A stretch of DNA of 43,810 bases from an uncultured Erysipelotrichaceae bacterium (GTDB lineage: Bacteria; Bacillota_I; Bacilli_A; Erysipelotrichales; Erysipelotrichaceae). Below the pieces are notes generated by a model that was not told the DNA's origin, did no database searches, and saw nothing but the letters and a program-made list of their open reading frames with translations. Where the stretch lies: the NCBI GenBank assembly GCA_902786245.1, contig CADABS010000013.1:1-43810 (forward strand), written 5' to 3'. How positions within the stretch are numbered: position 1 is the stretch's first letter; every line of letters begins with the position of its first letter. Below are positions 30,751-39,279 of this stretch, piece after piece. A program made the translations under genes and the position numbers.

Positions 30751-32091
30751 ATGAAAAAATGGCTGATCGCCGCAATGGCAGTCTGTCTGGCAGCGGGCTG
30801 CACAGCGCACAAAACTGAAGAAACCGAACCGGAAGAACCCGTACCGGCAGAAAAACCGCTTGTGGTATGGGCCAGGGAACCGGGACTGACGATCGACAAT
30901 ATCAAGCTCATGGAGCCTTTTTCAAAGCGGGAAATCATCTATGAAAGTCCTGCCAACGGCACCCAGCATGTCCTTGCGGACATGGAACGGTGCGGCTATC
31001 CGCAGGAATGGAATGAATCGGGCTACGGCACCGATGCCATCATCGTCGAGAAGGACGGCAATCACGGTCTGTTTGATTACAACGGCAATGTCATCTATCC
31101 GACCACCGTCAGTGTTCATCAGGCACCGTTTGCCTCAGGCATCGATGCGGCCAGAATCGTAAACGAAGACGGAAGCGTGCGCTTCGGCTGGGGTACGGTC
31201 AATACCGCATCCGCAACAGCGGTCCTCTTCGATCCGAATCTGACGACGGTATCCGATGTGCCGTTTGCGTCCTATCAGTATGATCCATACGATGAAATCA
31301 ATAAATGGCCGTATTTTGCGGTGCAGGACGGTGTATTCGGGGTCGTGACACCGCAGCTGACACCGGAAGGCAAAATGACATACAAATATGCATTTGAAGC
31401 TTACCAGGGCAGTACGCTTCCCGGCAGTCTGATCGTTCCGGAAGTCGATCAGAATTTCAACCGGACCGGATATATTGTCTGCGATGCCAACGGCAGCCAG
31501 ATCATGCATACGATCGTGGCCCGGGGCACCTATAAAGAAGATACATATGTCAACGGCTATTATCTGATCGGCATGGACAATGAGGTGACGATCATTCATG
31601 CGATGAGCGGCATGCAGGTCGGCGCTTCCTATTTCGGCGCCAAGTATTTTTCCGACGGATACATTCCGGTCAGGAAATACGGCAAATGGGGATACATGGA
31701 TGAAGAAGGAAATGAGGTCACGGATTTCATTTTCGATGATGCTTCGCCGGTCGTTCACGGCAATGCCTATGTACGCCGCGACGGCAGCTGGGGCATTCTG
31801 AACATGCGGGAATATCTCAATGCCGGAAAGCAGATCACATTTGCGGCATGCTACGGGGAAAAGACACAGGATCCCTCAATCGGAACGATCACCGTCAACG
31901 TCAGCGAGCTCAATATCAGAGATGCGGCCAGTGTCTACGGAGCTTCTGTGGGCAATTCGATCGTCGGCTCCCGCTATGATGTCTATGAAATCACGGAAGC
32001 GGAAGGCTATACCTGGTACCGGATCGATGCGTCGCACTGGATCCCGGACAGCGGAGAATGGCTGACATTTGAAGAAACAAAACAGGAATAA
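30751..32091 (+). CDS. WG-repeat lipoprotein with C-terminal SH3-like domain
   Basis: A 446-residue exported lipoprotein. The signal is MKKWLIAAMAVCLAAGC with lipobox LAAGC (Cys17), followed by an acidic Pro/Glu linker. The body has WG-repeat-like units (DGNHGLFDYNGNVIYP; KYGKWGYMDEEGNEVTDFIFDDA; DGSWGILN), a surface beta module. The last 75 residues (from about 370) form a bacterial SH3 domain (VNVSELNIRDAASVYGASVG), which binds cell-wall or partner peptides. It precedes adaptor 1 of the exporter by seven bases, so it is likely part of the operon and could recognise a cell-wall or envelope signal. That role is inferred. Confidence 0.85.
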   Translation: MKKWLIAAMAVCLAAGCTAHKTEETEPEEPVPAEKPLVVWAREPGLTIDNIKLMEPFSKREIIYESPANGTQHVLADMERCGYPQEWNESGYGTDAIIVEKDGNHGLFDYNGNVIYPTTVSVHQAPFASGIDAARIVNEDGSVRFGWGTVNTASATAVLFDPNLTTVSDVPFASYQYDPYDEINKWPYFAVQDGVFGVVTPQLTPEGKMTYKYAFEAYQGSTLPGSLIVPEVDQNFNRTGYIVCDANGSQIMHTIVARGTYKEDTYVNGYYLIGMDNEVTIIHAMSGMQVGASYFGAKYFSDGYIPVRKYGKWGYMDEEGNEVTDFIFDDASPVVHGNAYVRRDGSWGILNMREYLNAGKQITFAACYGEKTQDPSIGTITVNVSELNIRDAASVYGASVGNSIVGSRYDVYEITEAEGYTWYRIDASHWIPDSGEWLTFEETKQE

Positions 32092-32098
32092 TACTAAG

Positions 32099-33181
32099 AT
32101 GAAGAAGAAAACCAAGATTATGATCGCTGCTGCCGCAGGGGCGGCAGTTCTTCTTGGCGGACTCTGGTTCTTTCTGAACCGGGCGTCTGCCGGGGAAAAT
32201 GCAGTATATGTACAGAAGATATCCCAGCTGACAGCCTCACCGGCGGCTCTCAGCCGTTTTTCCGGTGTCGTCGAAGCCCAGAAATCGCTCGATATCAAAA
32301 AGGACGGAGCCCGCGAAGTATCGGAAATCTACGTCAGCGAGGGACAGACCGTAGCTGAGAATACACCGCTGTTCCGCTATGATGTCCGGGATGCGGAGAA
32401 TCAGATCGCAACGGCATCTCTGGATATCGAAGGACTCAATAACCAGATCGCTGTCTATTACGGCGACAATTCCACGGAAGCACAGCTGGCAGTCGCAGGG
32501 CTGCAGCTGGAAATCAGACAGAAGGAAGCAGATATCGCCAGATACCAGCAGGAAATCAATCAGGCGGAAGTGCGCTCTTCGATTGCCGGTGTCGTCAAGG
32601 CGGTCAATGCGAACGGCGGCTATGACCAGAGCGGAGCGGAACTGCCCCTGATTTCGATCACCGAAACCGGTGAGTTCCGGGTCAGAGGCAAGGTATCCGA
32701 GCAGCTGATCGGTACGGTATCTGCCGGCATGAGCGTTATCGTACGCTCCCGGGTCGATGAGAAAAAGACATGGCCGGGACAGATCTCCGTCGTTGAAACA
32801 GAGCCTGCCCAGAACAATCAGAACGGCTATTACTATGGCGGCGGCGAACAGAGCACTTCCTATCCGTTCTATGTATCCATGGAAAATACAGAAGGACTGA
32901 TGCTCGGCCAGCATGTTCTGATCGAACCTGACTACGGCCAGGGAACGGCAAAAGAAGGTATCTGGCTGTACAGCGATTTCATCGCTTTTGATGATAACGG
33001 CGATCCTTTTGTCTGGGCATCGAAGAACGGAAAACTGGAGAAGAGAAAGATCGAAACCGGTGCGGTGGATCCGGATACCGGAGAAATCGAAATTACTGCC
33101 GGTCTTAGTACGGATGACAGTATTGCCTGGCCGGATGAGACACTCACCGAGGGTATGCGGGTCACGGAGGCTCTGCAATGA
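32099..33181 (+). CDS. ABC exporter adaptor protein 1 (HlyD/MacA-like)
   Basis: A 360-residue membrane-fusion-type adaptor with one N-terminal transmembrane helix (about 8-24). The lipoyl-like half motifs (DIKKDGAREVSEIYVSEGQTV and VRSSIAGVVKAVNANGG) flank a short coiled coil (about 105-155), and beta-barrel and membrane-proximal domains follow. In MacA-type systems the adaptor forms a channel above the MacB permease. An in-frame ATG at 32069 lies within the previous gene; ATG 32099 matches the basic-then-hydrophobic start. It overlaps the ATPase gene by four bases. The gene is part of the dual-adaptor operon. Confidence 0.86.
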   Translation: MKKKTKIMIAAAAGAAVLLGGLWFFLNRASAGENAVYVQKISQLTASPAALSRFSGVVEAQKSLDIKKDGAREVSEIYVSEGQTVAENTPLFRYDVRDAENQIATASLDIEGLNNQIAVYYGDNSTEAQLAVAGLQLEIRQKEADIARYQQEINQAEVRSSIAGVVKAVNANGGYDQSGAELPLISITETGEFRVRGKVSEQLIGTVSAGMSVIVRSRVDEKKTWPGQISVVETEPAQNNQNGYYYGGGEQSTSYPFYVSMENTEGLMLGQHVLIEPDYGQGTAKEGIWLYSDFIAFDDNGDPFVWASKNGKLEKRKIETGAVDPDTGEIEITAGLSTDDSIAWPDETLTEGMRVTEALQ

Positions 33182-33867
33182 TTCTCGATCTGCAGAATAT
33201 CAACAAGAATTACGGCACCGGACAGGTCGTGGTGTCTGCTTTGAAAGACGTCACCCTGCAGGCGGAAGAAGGGGAATATATCGCCATTATGGGACCGAGC
33301 GGTTCCGGCAAGACGACCCTGATGAATATCATCGGCTGTCTGGACAGAGCCGACAGCGGTACGTATATGCTTGACGGTGCGGATATCTCGGGACTGAACG
33401 AAAACGAGCTTTCCGATGTGCGCCTGCACAAGATCGGATTTGTTTTTCAGACTTTCCAGCTGCTGCCCGGGGAAACCGCCCTGGAAAATGTAGCCCTGCC
33501 TCTGGTCTATGCCGGCGTACCGAGAGCGGAACGTCTGGAAAGAGCCAGAGAGTCGCTGGCGCAGGTCGGACTGGAAGAAAGAACCTCTTTTCTGCCGGCT
33601 CAGCTTTCCGGCGGACAGAAACAGCGGGTTGCCATTGCCAGAGCGATGATCAACCATCCCAGGATCCTGCTGGCAGATGAGCCGACCGGTGCTCTGGATC
33701 AGGCCAGCGGCGCCCAGGTCATGGAACTGTTTCAGCAGCTGAATGACAGCGGTGTAACGGTCATTATGATCACCCATGATGCCGGTGTTGCCTCGCATGC
33801 AAAAAGAATACTGAAGATCATCGACGGATGTCTGATCGATCCTGCAAAGGAAGGTGATCAGGCATGA
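33178..33867 (+). CDS. ABC exporter ATP-binding protein (MacB/LolD type)
   Basis: A 229-residue ATPase of the MacB/LolD class. The Walker A motif is GPSGSGKTT (39-47), the Q-loop lies in FVFQTFQLLPG, the signature is LSGGQKQR, Walker B is LLADEPTGALD and the switch histidine is in MITHD. A full-length MacB fuses this domain to the permease; here the permease is a separate gene at 35510. It overlaps adaptor 1 and adaptor 2 by four bases each, so the complex is translated in coupled order. Confidence 0.94.
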   Translation: MILDLQNINKNYGTGQVVVSALKDVTLQAEEGEYIAIMGPSGSGKTTLMNIIGCLDRADSGTYMLDGADISGLNENELSDVRLHKIGFVFQTFQLLPGETALENVALPLVYAGVPRAERLERARESLAQVGLEERTSFLPAQLSGGQKQRVAIARAMINHPRILLADEPTGALDQASGAQVMELFQQLNDSGVTVIMITHDAGVASHAKRILKIIDGCLIDPAKEGDQA

Positions 33868-35510
33868 AAAAGCATATGAAGAAAATCATTGCGGCATTGA
33901 TTGCGCTGGCAGTCGGCACCGGCGGATTTTTCGGTATCCGTGCATACCGCCGGGCAACCGCAAAACCGAAAATGGTACAGGTCGGCATGATCAATGCCGG
34001 ATATTACGAAGATGCGCTTTCTGCCTATGGCTTTGTCTATGATTCCGACAGTCAGTCGGTCTATCCGGAAAGCACCCAGATCATTGCGGCGGTTTATGTA
34101 ACTCCCGGTCAGGAAGTACATGCCGGCGATGCCCTGATGGAATACGATCTTTCCTCGCAGCAGCTGACGCTGTCGATGAAGGAACTCTCCGTGCAGAAAC
34201 TGCAGAACCAGCTCAATAATGCCTATGCCGAACTGAATGCACTGCGGAATGCGAAGCCGTTTGTACCGCAGCCGGAGCCGGAACCGGAACCCGAGCCTGA
34301 ACCGGAACCGGAGCCGGAGCATCCGAAAGCGGAAAAGGAAAAGACCGAAGATGCCTGGAACTATCTCGATGATACAAGCATCGATGATTTCTGGCTGAAA
34401 GATGAAGATCCGGAGACAGCGGGAAATATGGAAAATCCGTACCGCTATCTGGTGATAAGACAGGGCAGGATCTACGGATCGTTCCTGCGGGCAGTCAAAG
34501 AAAAGTATCCGGATAAGATCATCCGGGTGGATATCACAGCAGATGACAAGAAAGACGGAAAGCCGGTCTGTGCCTGGCTCTTCAACACTTCCCAGGTGGA
34601 AATCGTGTTTGAGGACAGCGATTCATGGTATGTATTGAATCATGATCCCGGTGACGGCACCGGTTCGGCGATTTCCGGCGATATCAGCTACTGGTCGGAT
34701 CCGGCCGTTCCGGAGTTTATTCCGGCACCGCCCCCGACGGTCGTTCCGGGGGAAGCGGGTAACTATGACGGTATCTATACGGAACAGGAACTGGCACGGA
34801 TGATCATGGATGCGGAACGCAATGTCCGCGATCTGGACCTGGCCGTGCGCAGAGCCCAGCTGGAACTGCAGATCATGCAGGAAGACATGCAGGACGGTGT
34901 TGTCTATGCAAAGAAAGACGGTGTTGTGACAATCGTCAATGATCCTGCAGCGCCGCCCCAGGACGGTACGCCGTTTCTGCAGGTATCTGCCGGCAGCGGT
35001 GTCTATGTCAAAGGATCGGTTTCCGAACTTCTTCTTGACCGGGTCGCACCGGGGATGACGGTTACGGCAATGAACTGGGAAGACGGTTCAATGTATGAAG
35101 GCACAATTGTCTCCGTAGACAATTATCCGGATGGCTCCGGGAACTATTCCGGCGGCAATCCCAATGCGTCCTATTACAGTTTTGATGCCTATATGGAAGA
35201 ATCGGGAACGCTGCGGCCGGGCATGTATCTGCAGCTGAATTTCTCAGCGGATCCGGAAGCCATGAATAACCGGATCTGTCTTGAAAACGCATTTATCCGC
35301 AATGATGAAAACGGAAGCTATGTCATGGCCGATGAAAACGGCATTCTGACAAAGCGGTATGTCCGCTGCGGCAAAACGTACTGGGGACAGATCACGGAAA
35401 TCAAGGAAGGTCTTTCGGCCGAAGATTATATTACCTTCCCGTACGGCGCCGGGGCTGAAGAAGGTGCGCATACGGAAATCACGGAAGGCGGAACGGAGGT
35501 GTTCTGGTAA
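33864..35510 (+). CDS. ABC exporter adaptor protein 2 with large inserted domain
   Basis: A 548-residue adaptor with an N-terminal transmembrane helix (6-25), first lipoyl half-motif (IIAAVYVTPGQEVHAGDALM) and coiled-coil helix (about 95-125). Instead of a direct turn, a run of Pro-Glu pairs (about 132-150) leads to an inserted globular region of roughly 140 residues (about 155-295). The returning helix (ELARMIMDAERNVRDLDLAVRRAQLEL) and second lipoyl half-motif (VYAKKDGVVTIVND) then follow, and the barrel domains complete it. The insertion sits at the hairpin tip, where adaptors meet an outer partner. With no outer membrane here, it may reach into the cell wall. It follows the ATPase and overlaps the permease by one base. 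Confidence 0.84.
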   Translation: MKKHMKKIIAALIALAVGTGGFFGIRAYRRATAKPKMVQVGMINAGYYEDALSAYGFVYDSDSQSVYPESTQIIAAVYVTPGQEVHAGDALMEYDLSSQQLTLSMKELSVQKLQNQLNNAYAELNALRNAKPFVPQPEPEPEPEPEPEPEPEHPKAEKEKTEDAWNYLDDTSIDDFWLKDEDPETAGNMENPYRYLVIRQGRIYGSFLRAVKEKYPDKIIRVDITADDKKDGKPVCAWLFNTSQVEIVFEDSDSWYVLNHDPGDGTGSAISGDISYWSDPAVPEFIPAPPPTVVPGEAGNYDGIYTEQELARMIMDAERNVRDLDLAVRRAQLELQIMQEDMQDGVVYAKKDGVVTIVNDPAAPPQDGTPFLQVSAGSGVYVKGSVSELLLDRVAPGMTVTAMNWEDGSMYEGTIVSVDNYPDGSGNYSGGNPNASYYSFDAYMEESGTLRPGMYLQLNFSADPEAMNNRICLENAFIRNDENGSYVMADENGILTKRYVRCGKTYWGQITEIKEGLSAEDYITFPYGAGAEEGAHTEITEGGTEVFW

Positions 35511-36757
35511 TGCTTGAAAATATCAGACTTTCCTTCCGCGGCATTCTGTCGCATAAGATGCGTTCGTTCCTGACGATGCTGGGTATTATCATCGGTATCG
35601 CCGCAATCATCGCAATCGTTTCGACGATCCATGGAACCAATGAACAGATCAAGAAGAATCTGATCGGCAGCGGTGTAAATACGGTAACAGTCCGTCTGAC
35701 ACAGGGAGACTGGGATTATGATTATTCCGGCGGTGTGCCGGACGGTATCCCGATGATCGATGAGACGGTCCGCAGTGAACTGAAGGGCATCAGCCATGCC
35801 GAAGGGGTATCGCTGTACAGTATGAGACAGGACTATGACGGCGTCTATCACCTCAATGATTCGATCAGCGGCGGCTATGTCATCGGCGTCGAACCGGATT
35901 ATTTCGCAACGGTCGGTCTGACCGTGAAAAGCGGCCGTGGCATATCGAAGACGGATCTGCGGAAAGCGGAAAAGATCTGCGTGCTGGATGAAAGCAGCAG
36001 CCGGACCCTGTTTCAGGGAGAGGATCCGGTCGGCAGAACGATCGAGATCAGAACCGAGCCGTTTACGGTCGCCGGTGTCGTGACGGATAAAGAAAAATTC
36101 GAGCCGACGATCACAACGATGTCTGAATACTATACCTATTCCCAGGATCAGGCCGGCCGGGTCTATATTCCGATCAGTACCTGGCCCTCGGTCTATCAGT
36201 ATGATGAACCGCAGAACGTCGTGATCCGGGCAGACCGGACGGAATCCATGACCGATATCGGCAAGAGCGCAGAGTCCATTCTCAATGCGAATCTGTCTTC
36301 GACGGAAATGTATTCCTATAAGGCACAGGATCTGCTGGAACAGGCAAAGGAGATCCAGCAGCTCTCGGAAAGCACGAATATGATGCTGCTGTGGATCGCC
36401 GGGATTTCCCTGCTGGTCGGCGGCATCGGCGTCATGAATATCATGCTTGTCAGCGTCACCGAAAGAACCAGCGAGATCGGTCTGAAGAAGGCCATCGGCG
36501 CACCGAAAAAAGCAATCATGATGCAGTTTCTGACGGAAGCGGTCGTACTGACTTCAACCGGCGGTCTGCTCGGGGTGATCACGGGTATCATCCTGGCGGG
36601 GCTGATCTCGCAGATCAACGGCACGCCGGTGGCGATCTCCGGCACAGCCGCGCTGTTTGCGGTCGCTTTCTCCATGTTCATCGGTATCCTGTTCGGTTAT
36701 CTGCCTTCCCGCAAGGCAGCCAATCTGGATCCGATCGAAGCACTCAGACATGAATAA
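35510..36757 (+). CDS. ABC exporter permease (MacB/FtsX-like)
   Basis: A 415-residue permease of the MacB/FtsX family. A first transmembrane helix (LTMLGIIIGIAAIIAIVS) is followed by a large extracytoplasmic domain (about 50-280) of the MacB_PCD type. The C-terminal FtsX domain (about 285-410) holds three helices with GGIGVMNIMLVSVTERTSEIG and KKAIGA, and it ends in YLPSRKAANLDPIEALRHE, the characteristic MacB ending. MacB exporters move toxins, peptides or antibiotics. The substrate is unknown. It is the last gene of the operon; a terminator overlaps its stop region. Confidence 0.93.
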   Translation: MLENIRLSFRGILSHKMRSFLTMLGIIIGIAAIIAIVSTIHGTNEQIKKNLIGSGVNTVTVRLTQGDWDYDYSGGVPDGIPMIDETVRSELKGISHAEGVSLYSMRQDYDGVYHLNDSISGGYVIGVEPDYFATVGLTVKSGRGISKTDLRKAEKICVLDESSSRTLFQGEDPVGRTIEIRTEPFTVAGVVTDKEKFEPTITTMSEYYTYSQDQAGRVYIPISTWPSVYQYDEPQNVVIRADRTESMTDIGKSAESILNANLSSTEMYSYKAQDLLEQAKEIQQLSESTNMMLLWIAGISLLVGGIGVMNIMLVSVTERTSEIGLKKAIGAPKKAIMMQFLTEAVVLTSTGGLLGVITGIILAGLISQINGTPVAISGTAALFAVAFSMFIGILFGYLPSRKAANLDPIEALRHE

Positions 36758-36779
36758 GCCGCAGGCATCTGCGGTTTTT
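36758..36779 (+). terminator. Terminator after the exporter operon
   Basis: CCGCAG and CTGCGG pair around GCAT, followed by five T, directly after the permease stop. Confidence 0.82.
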
Positions 36780-36800
36780 CAGTATCAGAAAGGTTTGTAT

Positions 36801-37355
36801 ATGAATATTACGGTATTTCTTGCGTCGAATACGGGAAAGGATCCTTCCTATGCGGAAGCGGCCCGGGATTTCGGCAGATGGATCGCACAGCACGGGCACA
36901 AACTGATCTACGGCGGCGCCAATGACGGACTGATGACAGTGCTGGCCGACAGCGTTCTGGATCATGGCGGACAGGTCACCGGCATCATGCCTGCCTTTAT
37001 GGCGCAGAAGGGCAGAAACCACAGCGGACTGACATCGATGCGGATCGTTTCCGACATGGAAGAACGGAAAAAAGCACTCATTGATGCGGGTGATGCGTAT
37101 GTAGCACTGCCGGGCGGTCCCGGCACCCTGGAAGAAATCTCCCAGGCGATCAGCGCCGTGCGTCTCGGTCTGAACAGCGGTCCCTGTATCTTTCTCAATC
37201 TGAACGGATTCTATGAACCGGTGAAACAGCTGCTCGGACAGATGGAAGAACAGGAATTTGTCAGAGAAGGACAGTTTGACAATGTATATTTTCCGGATAC
37301 TGTCGAAGAACTCGGACAGATTCTGGAAGAAAAACACCGGATGAAAGACCGATGA
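36801..37355 (+). CDS. LOG family protein (nucleoside-monophosphate phosphoribohydrolase-like)
   Basis: A 184-residue member of the LOG family, which cleaves ribose-5-phosphate from nucleoside monophosphates (cytokinin activation in plants). The start MNITVFLASN, the YGGANDGLMTVLAD segment and the signature PGGPGTLEEI (with the catalytic Glu) are typical, as is the region with MRIVSDMEERK. The bacterial role is usually nucleotide salvage or is unknown. An in-frame open stretch extends upstream into the permease, but ATG 36801 has AAAGG seven bases before it and matches the family start. A bidirectional terminator separates it from the convergent yfcE-like gene. Confidence 0.9.
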   Translation: MNITVFLASNTGKDPSYAEAARDFGRWIAQHGHKLIYGGANDGLMTVLADSVLDHGGQVTGIMPAFMAQKGRNHSGLTSMRIVSDMEERKKALIDAGDAYVALPGGPGTLEEISQAISAVRLGLNSGPCIFLNLNGFYEPVKQLLGQMEEQEFVREGQFDNVYFPDTVEELGQILEEKHRMKDR

Positions 37356-37397
37356 GAAGTCCGGGAATCCGGTATCTGCTTCATTGATTTTCACAGC

Positions 37398-37442
37398 AAA
37401 AGAACCCACAGAGATCTTTCAAAAAGACATGCGGGTTCTTTT
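37398..37442. terminator. Bidirectional terminator between convergent genes
   Basis: AAAAGAACCC (37398-37407) and GGGTTCTTTT (37433-37442) are perfectly complementary, with A and T runs at the outer ends. It serves both the LOG gene and the opposing phosphodiesterase. Confidence 0.7.
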
Positions 37443-37465
37443 ACGGATGAATAGAGGGGCTGTCT

Positions 37466-38020
37466 TCAGCGCCAGCTGACGGACATGAACGGCTGATTCT
37501 GCAGATCAAAGACGGTAAATCCGCTTTCATCAATCACACCGTAGGAAGCCGGATAATTCTGTTTCGGCAGAGATACCGATCCGGGATTGAGCAGGCAGAT
37601 GCCGTCCCTGTAATAAGCGGTCGGTACATGGGTATGTCCGGAAAGGAAAATGTCTCCTTCCGAAAGGAAAGGCAGATGATCGGGCCCGTAGACGTGGCCA
37701 TGGCTCATGACAAGACGTCTGTTTCCAAGATACAGGGTATTGGTATCTGACATGACCGGGAAGGAAAGAACCATCTGGTCCACTTCCGCATCGCAGTTGC
37801 CGCGGACAGCGATGATCCTGTCTTTCAGGCTGTTCATGATCTCAATGACCTTTTTAGGCGCATAATCTGCCGGCACATCATTGCGCGGTCCGTGATAGAG
37901 AATATCGCCCAGGCACAGAATGCGCTCTGTCTGATGATGCTCTGCCGCCTCTATGACGGCCCGGGCACCGGAGAGGGCACCGTGGATATCTGAAACGACA
38001 AGCATTTTTTCAATTGTCAT
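37466..38020 (-). CDS. Phosphodiesterase YfcE-like (metallophosphoesterase)
   Basis: A 184-residue metallophosphoesterase of the YfcE family. Metal-site motifs appear in order: SDIHG (about 8-12), CLGDILYHG, RGNCDAEVD, MSHGHVYGP and SGHTHVPT. These give the Asp, His and Asn ligands of a dinuclear centre. YfcE of E. coli hydrolyses phosphodiesters such as bis-pNPP; the natural substrate is not settled. I use ATG 38020, since AGGAGG lies eight bases upstream and the earlier in-frame residues do not look conserved. The gene is divergent from coaBC, with 68 bases between the starts. Confidence 0.88.
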   Translation of the reverse strand: MTIEKMLVVSDIHGALSGARAVIEAAEHHQTERILCLGDILYHGPRNDVPADYAPKKVIEIMNSLKDRIIAVRGNCDAEVDQMVLSFPVMSDTNTLYLGNRRLVMSHGHVYGPDHLPFLSEGDIFLSGHTHVPTAYYRDGICLLNPGSVSLPKQNYPASYGVIDESGFTVFDLQNQPFMSVSWR

Positions 38021-38054
38021 ATGTATTGCCTCCTGCATGTTTCCTGCAGGACAA

Positions 38055-38063
38055 TGATATAAT
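38055..38063 (+). promoter_or_regulatory. Extended -10 promoter for coaBC
   Basis: TGATATAAT lies 26 bases before ATG 38089, in the divergent region with the yfcE-like gene. A palindromic CCTGCAGG at 38043-38050 precedes it. No strong -35. Confidence 0.6.
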
Positions 38064-38088
38064 GTTTTCATCAAAAAGAGGACGGCTT

Positions 38089-39279
38089 ATGAAAAATAAA
38101 TGTGTACTGGTCGGTGTGACCGGAGGTATCGCTGCGTATAAAATCTGTGCGCTTGTCTCATCACTGCGCAAAACAGGGAATGAAGTGCATGTTCTGATGA
38201 CAAAGGAAGCCCAGGAATTCGTCGGTCCGCTGACGTTTCAGACACTGAGCGGACAGCGGGTCATCACCGACATGTTCAGTATTGATTTTGTGCCGGATGT
38301 GCATCATATTTCCCTGGCGAAGAAGGCGGATCTGTTTGTCATCGCTCCGGCCAGCGCGAATATCATTGCTAAGGTATCGCACGGCATCGCCGATGATATG
38401 CTGACGACGACATTCCTTGCATCGGAATGTCCCAAGGTCATCGTACCGGCAATGAATACGCATATGCTGGAGAATCCGATCACCCAGGACAACATCCGCA
38501 GATGCGCATCCTACGGCATGCATATCATGGAAAGCGACAGCGGATATCTGGCCTGCGGCGACAGCGGCAGGGGCAGAATGCCGGAGGCGGACAGAATTCT
38601 CGATTTCCTTGAGGCGGTCATTGAAAAAGACAGATATCTGGAAGGCAGAAAAGTAATCGTCACTGCCGGACCGACACAGGAAAGCCTGGATCCGGTGCGC
38701 TATCTGACCAATCATTCTTCCGGAAAGATGGGCTATGCACTGGCCCGGGCTGCCCGCAATGCAGGAGCCGATGTCACCCTGATCAGCGGACAGTGCAGTC
38801 TGCAGACACCGGTGAACATGCAGTCTGTCAGCGTCACTTCGGCAGCGGATATGGCCGATGCGGTCCTTTCCCGCAGCGATGAAGCGGATATCGTGATCAT
38901 GGCTGCCGCAATCGCCGACTATACACCGGCAGAAGTTGCGGAAAACAAGATCAAGAAACAGGAAGGTGAATTTGCACTCGGACTGAAGCGGACAACGGAT
39001 ATTCTGCAGGAACTCGGCAGAAGGCGCAGAGATGATCAGATCCTGATCGGCTTTGCGATGGAAACAGAAAACCTGCTTGCCAATGCGGCAGAGAAACTGA
39101 AAAAGAAAAACGCGGATTATATCATTGCCAATTCCATCAATGAAGCCGGTGCCGGCTTTGCGGTCGATACGAATTCGGTAACGATCATTTCCGCAAAGGA
39201 ACAGAAAAAGCTCGGACTGCTGTCCAAGGATGAAACCGCGGAAAAGATTCTGGCATACTGTGTGAAAGGAGAAGAATAA
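38089..39279 (+). CDS. coaBC: Bifunctional phosphopantothenoylcysteine decarboxylase/synthase
   Basis: A 396-residue CoaBC. The N-terminal CoaC half is a flavoprotein that decarboxylates 4'-phosphopantothenoylcysteine. It has GVTGGIAAYK, the active-site His in DVHHISL, PASANIIAKVSHGIADDMLT, PAMNTHM and the catalytic-loop Cys in ACGDSGRGRMPE. The CoaB half joins cysteine to phosphopantothenate; it shows TAGPTQESLDPVRYLTNHSSGKMG and AAIADYTP followed by KIKK. Both activities belong to coenzyme A synthesis. The start is at ATG 38089 (GAGG upstream); the longer in-frame extension to 38014 contains the promoter -10. It overlaps coaX by one base. Confidence 0.95.
   Translation: MKNKCVLVGVTGGIAAYKICALVSSLRKTGNEVHVLMTKEAQEFVGPLTFQTLSGQRVITDMFSIDFVPDVHHISLAKKADLFVIAPASANIIAKVSHGIADDMLTTTFLASECPKVIVPAMNTHMLENPITQDNIRRCASYGMHIMESDSGYLACGDSGRGRMPEADRILDFLEAVIEKDRYLEGRKVIVTAGPTQESLDPVRYLTNHSSGKMGYALARAARNAGADVTLISGQCSLQTPVNMQSVSVTSAADMADAVLSRSDEADIVIMAAAIADYTPAEVAENKIKKQEGEFALGLKRTTDILQELGRRRRDDQILIGFAMETENLLANAAEKLKKKNADYIIANSINEAGAGFAVDTNSVTIISAKEQKKLGLLSKDETAEKILAYCVKGEE

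Noticed and set aside
34270-34325. Pro-Glu repeat as an unstable tandem repeat
   Set aside because: Codons alternate (CCG/CCC/CCT and GAA/GAG), so the DNA is not an exact repeat; the protein repeat is probably maintained by selection.
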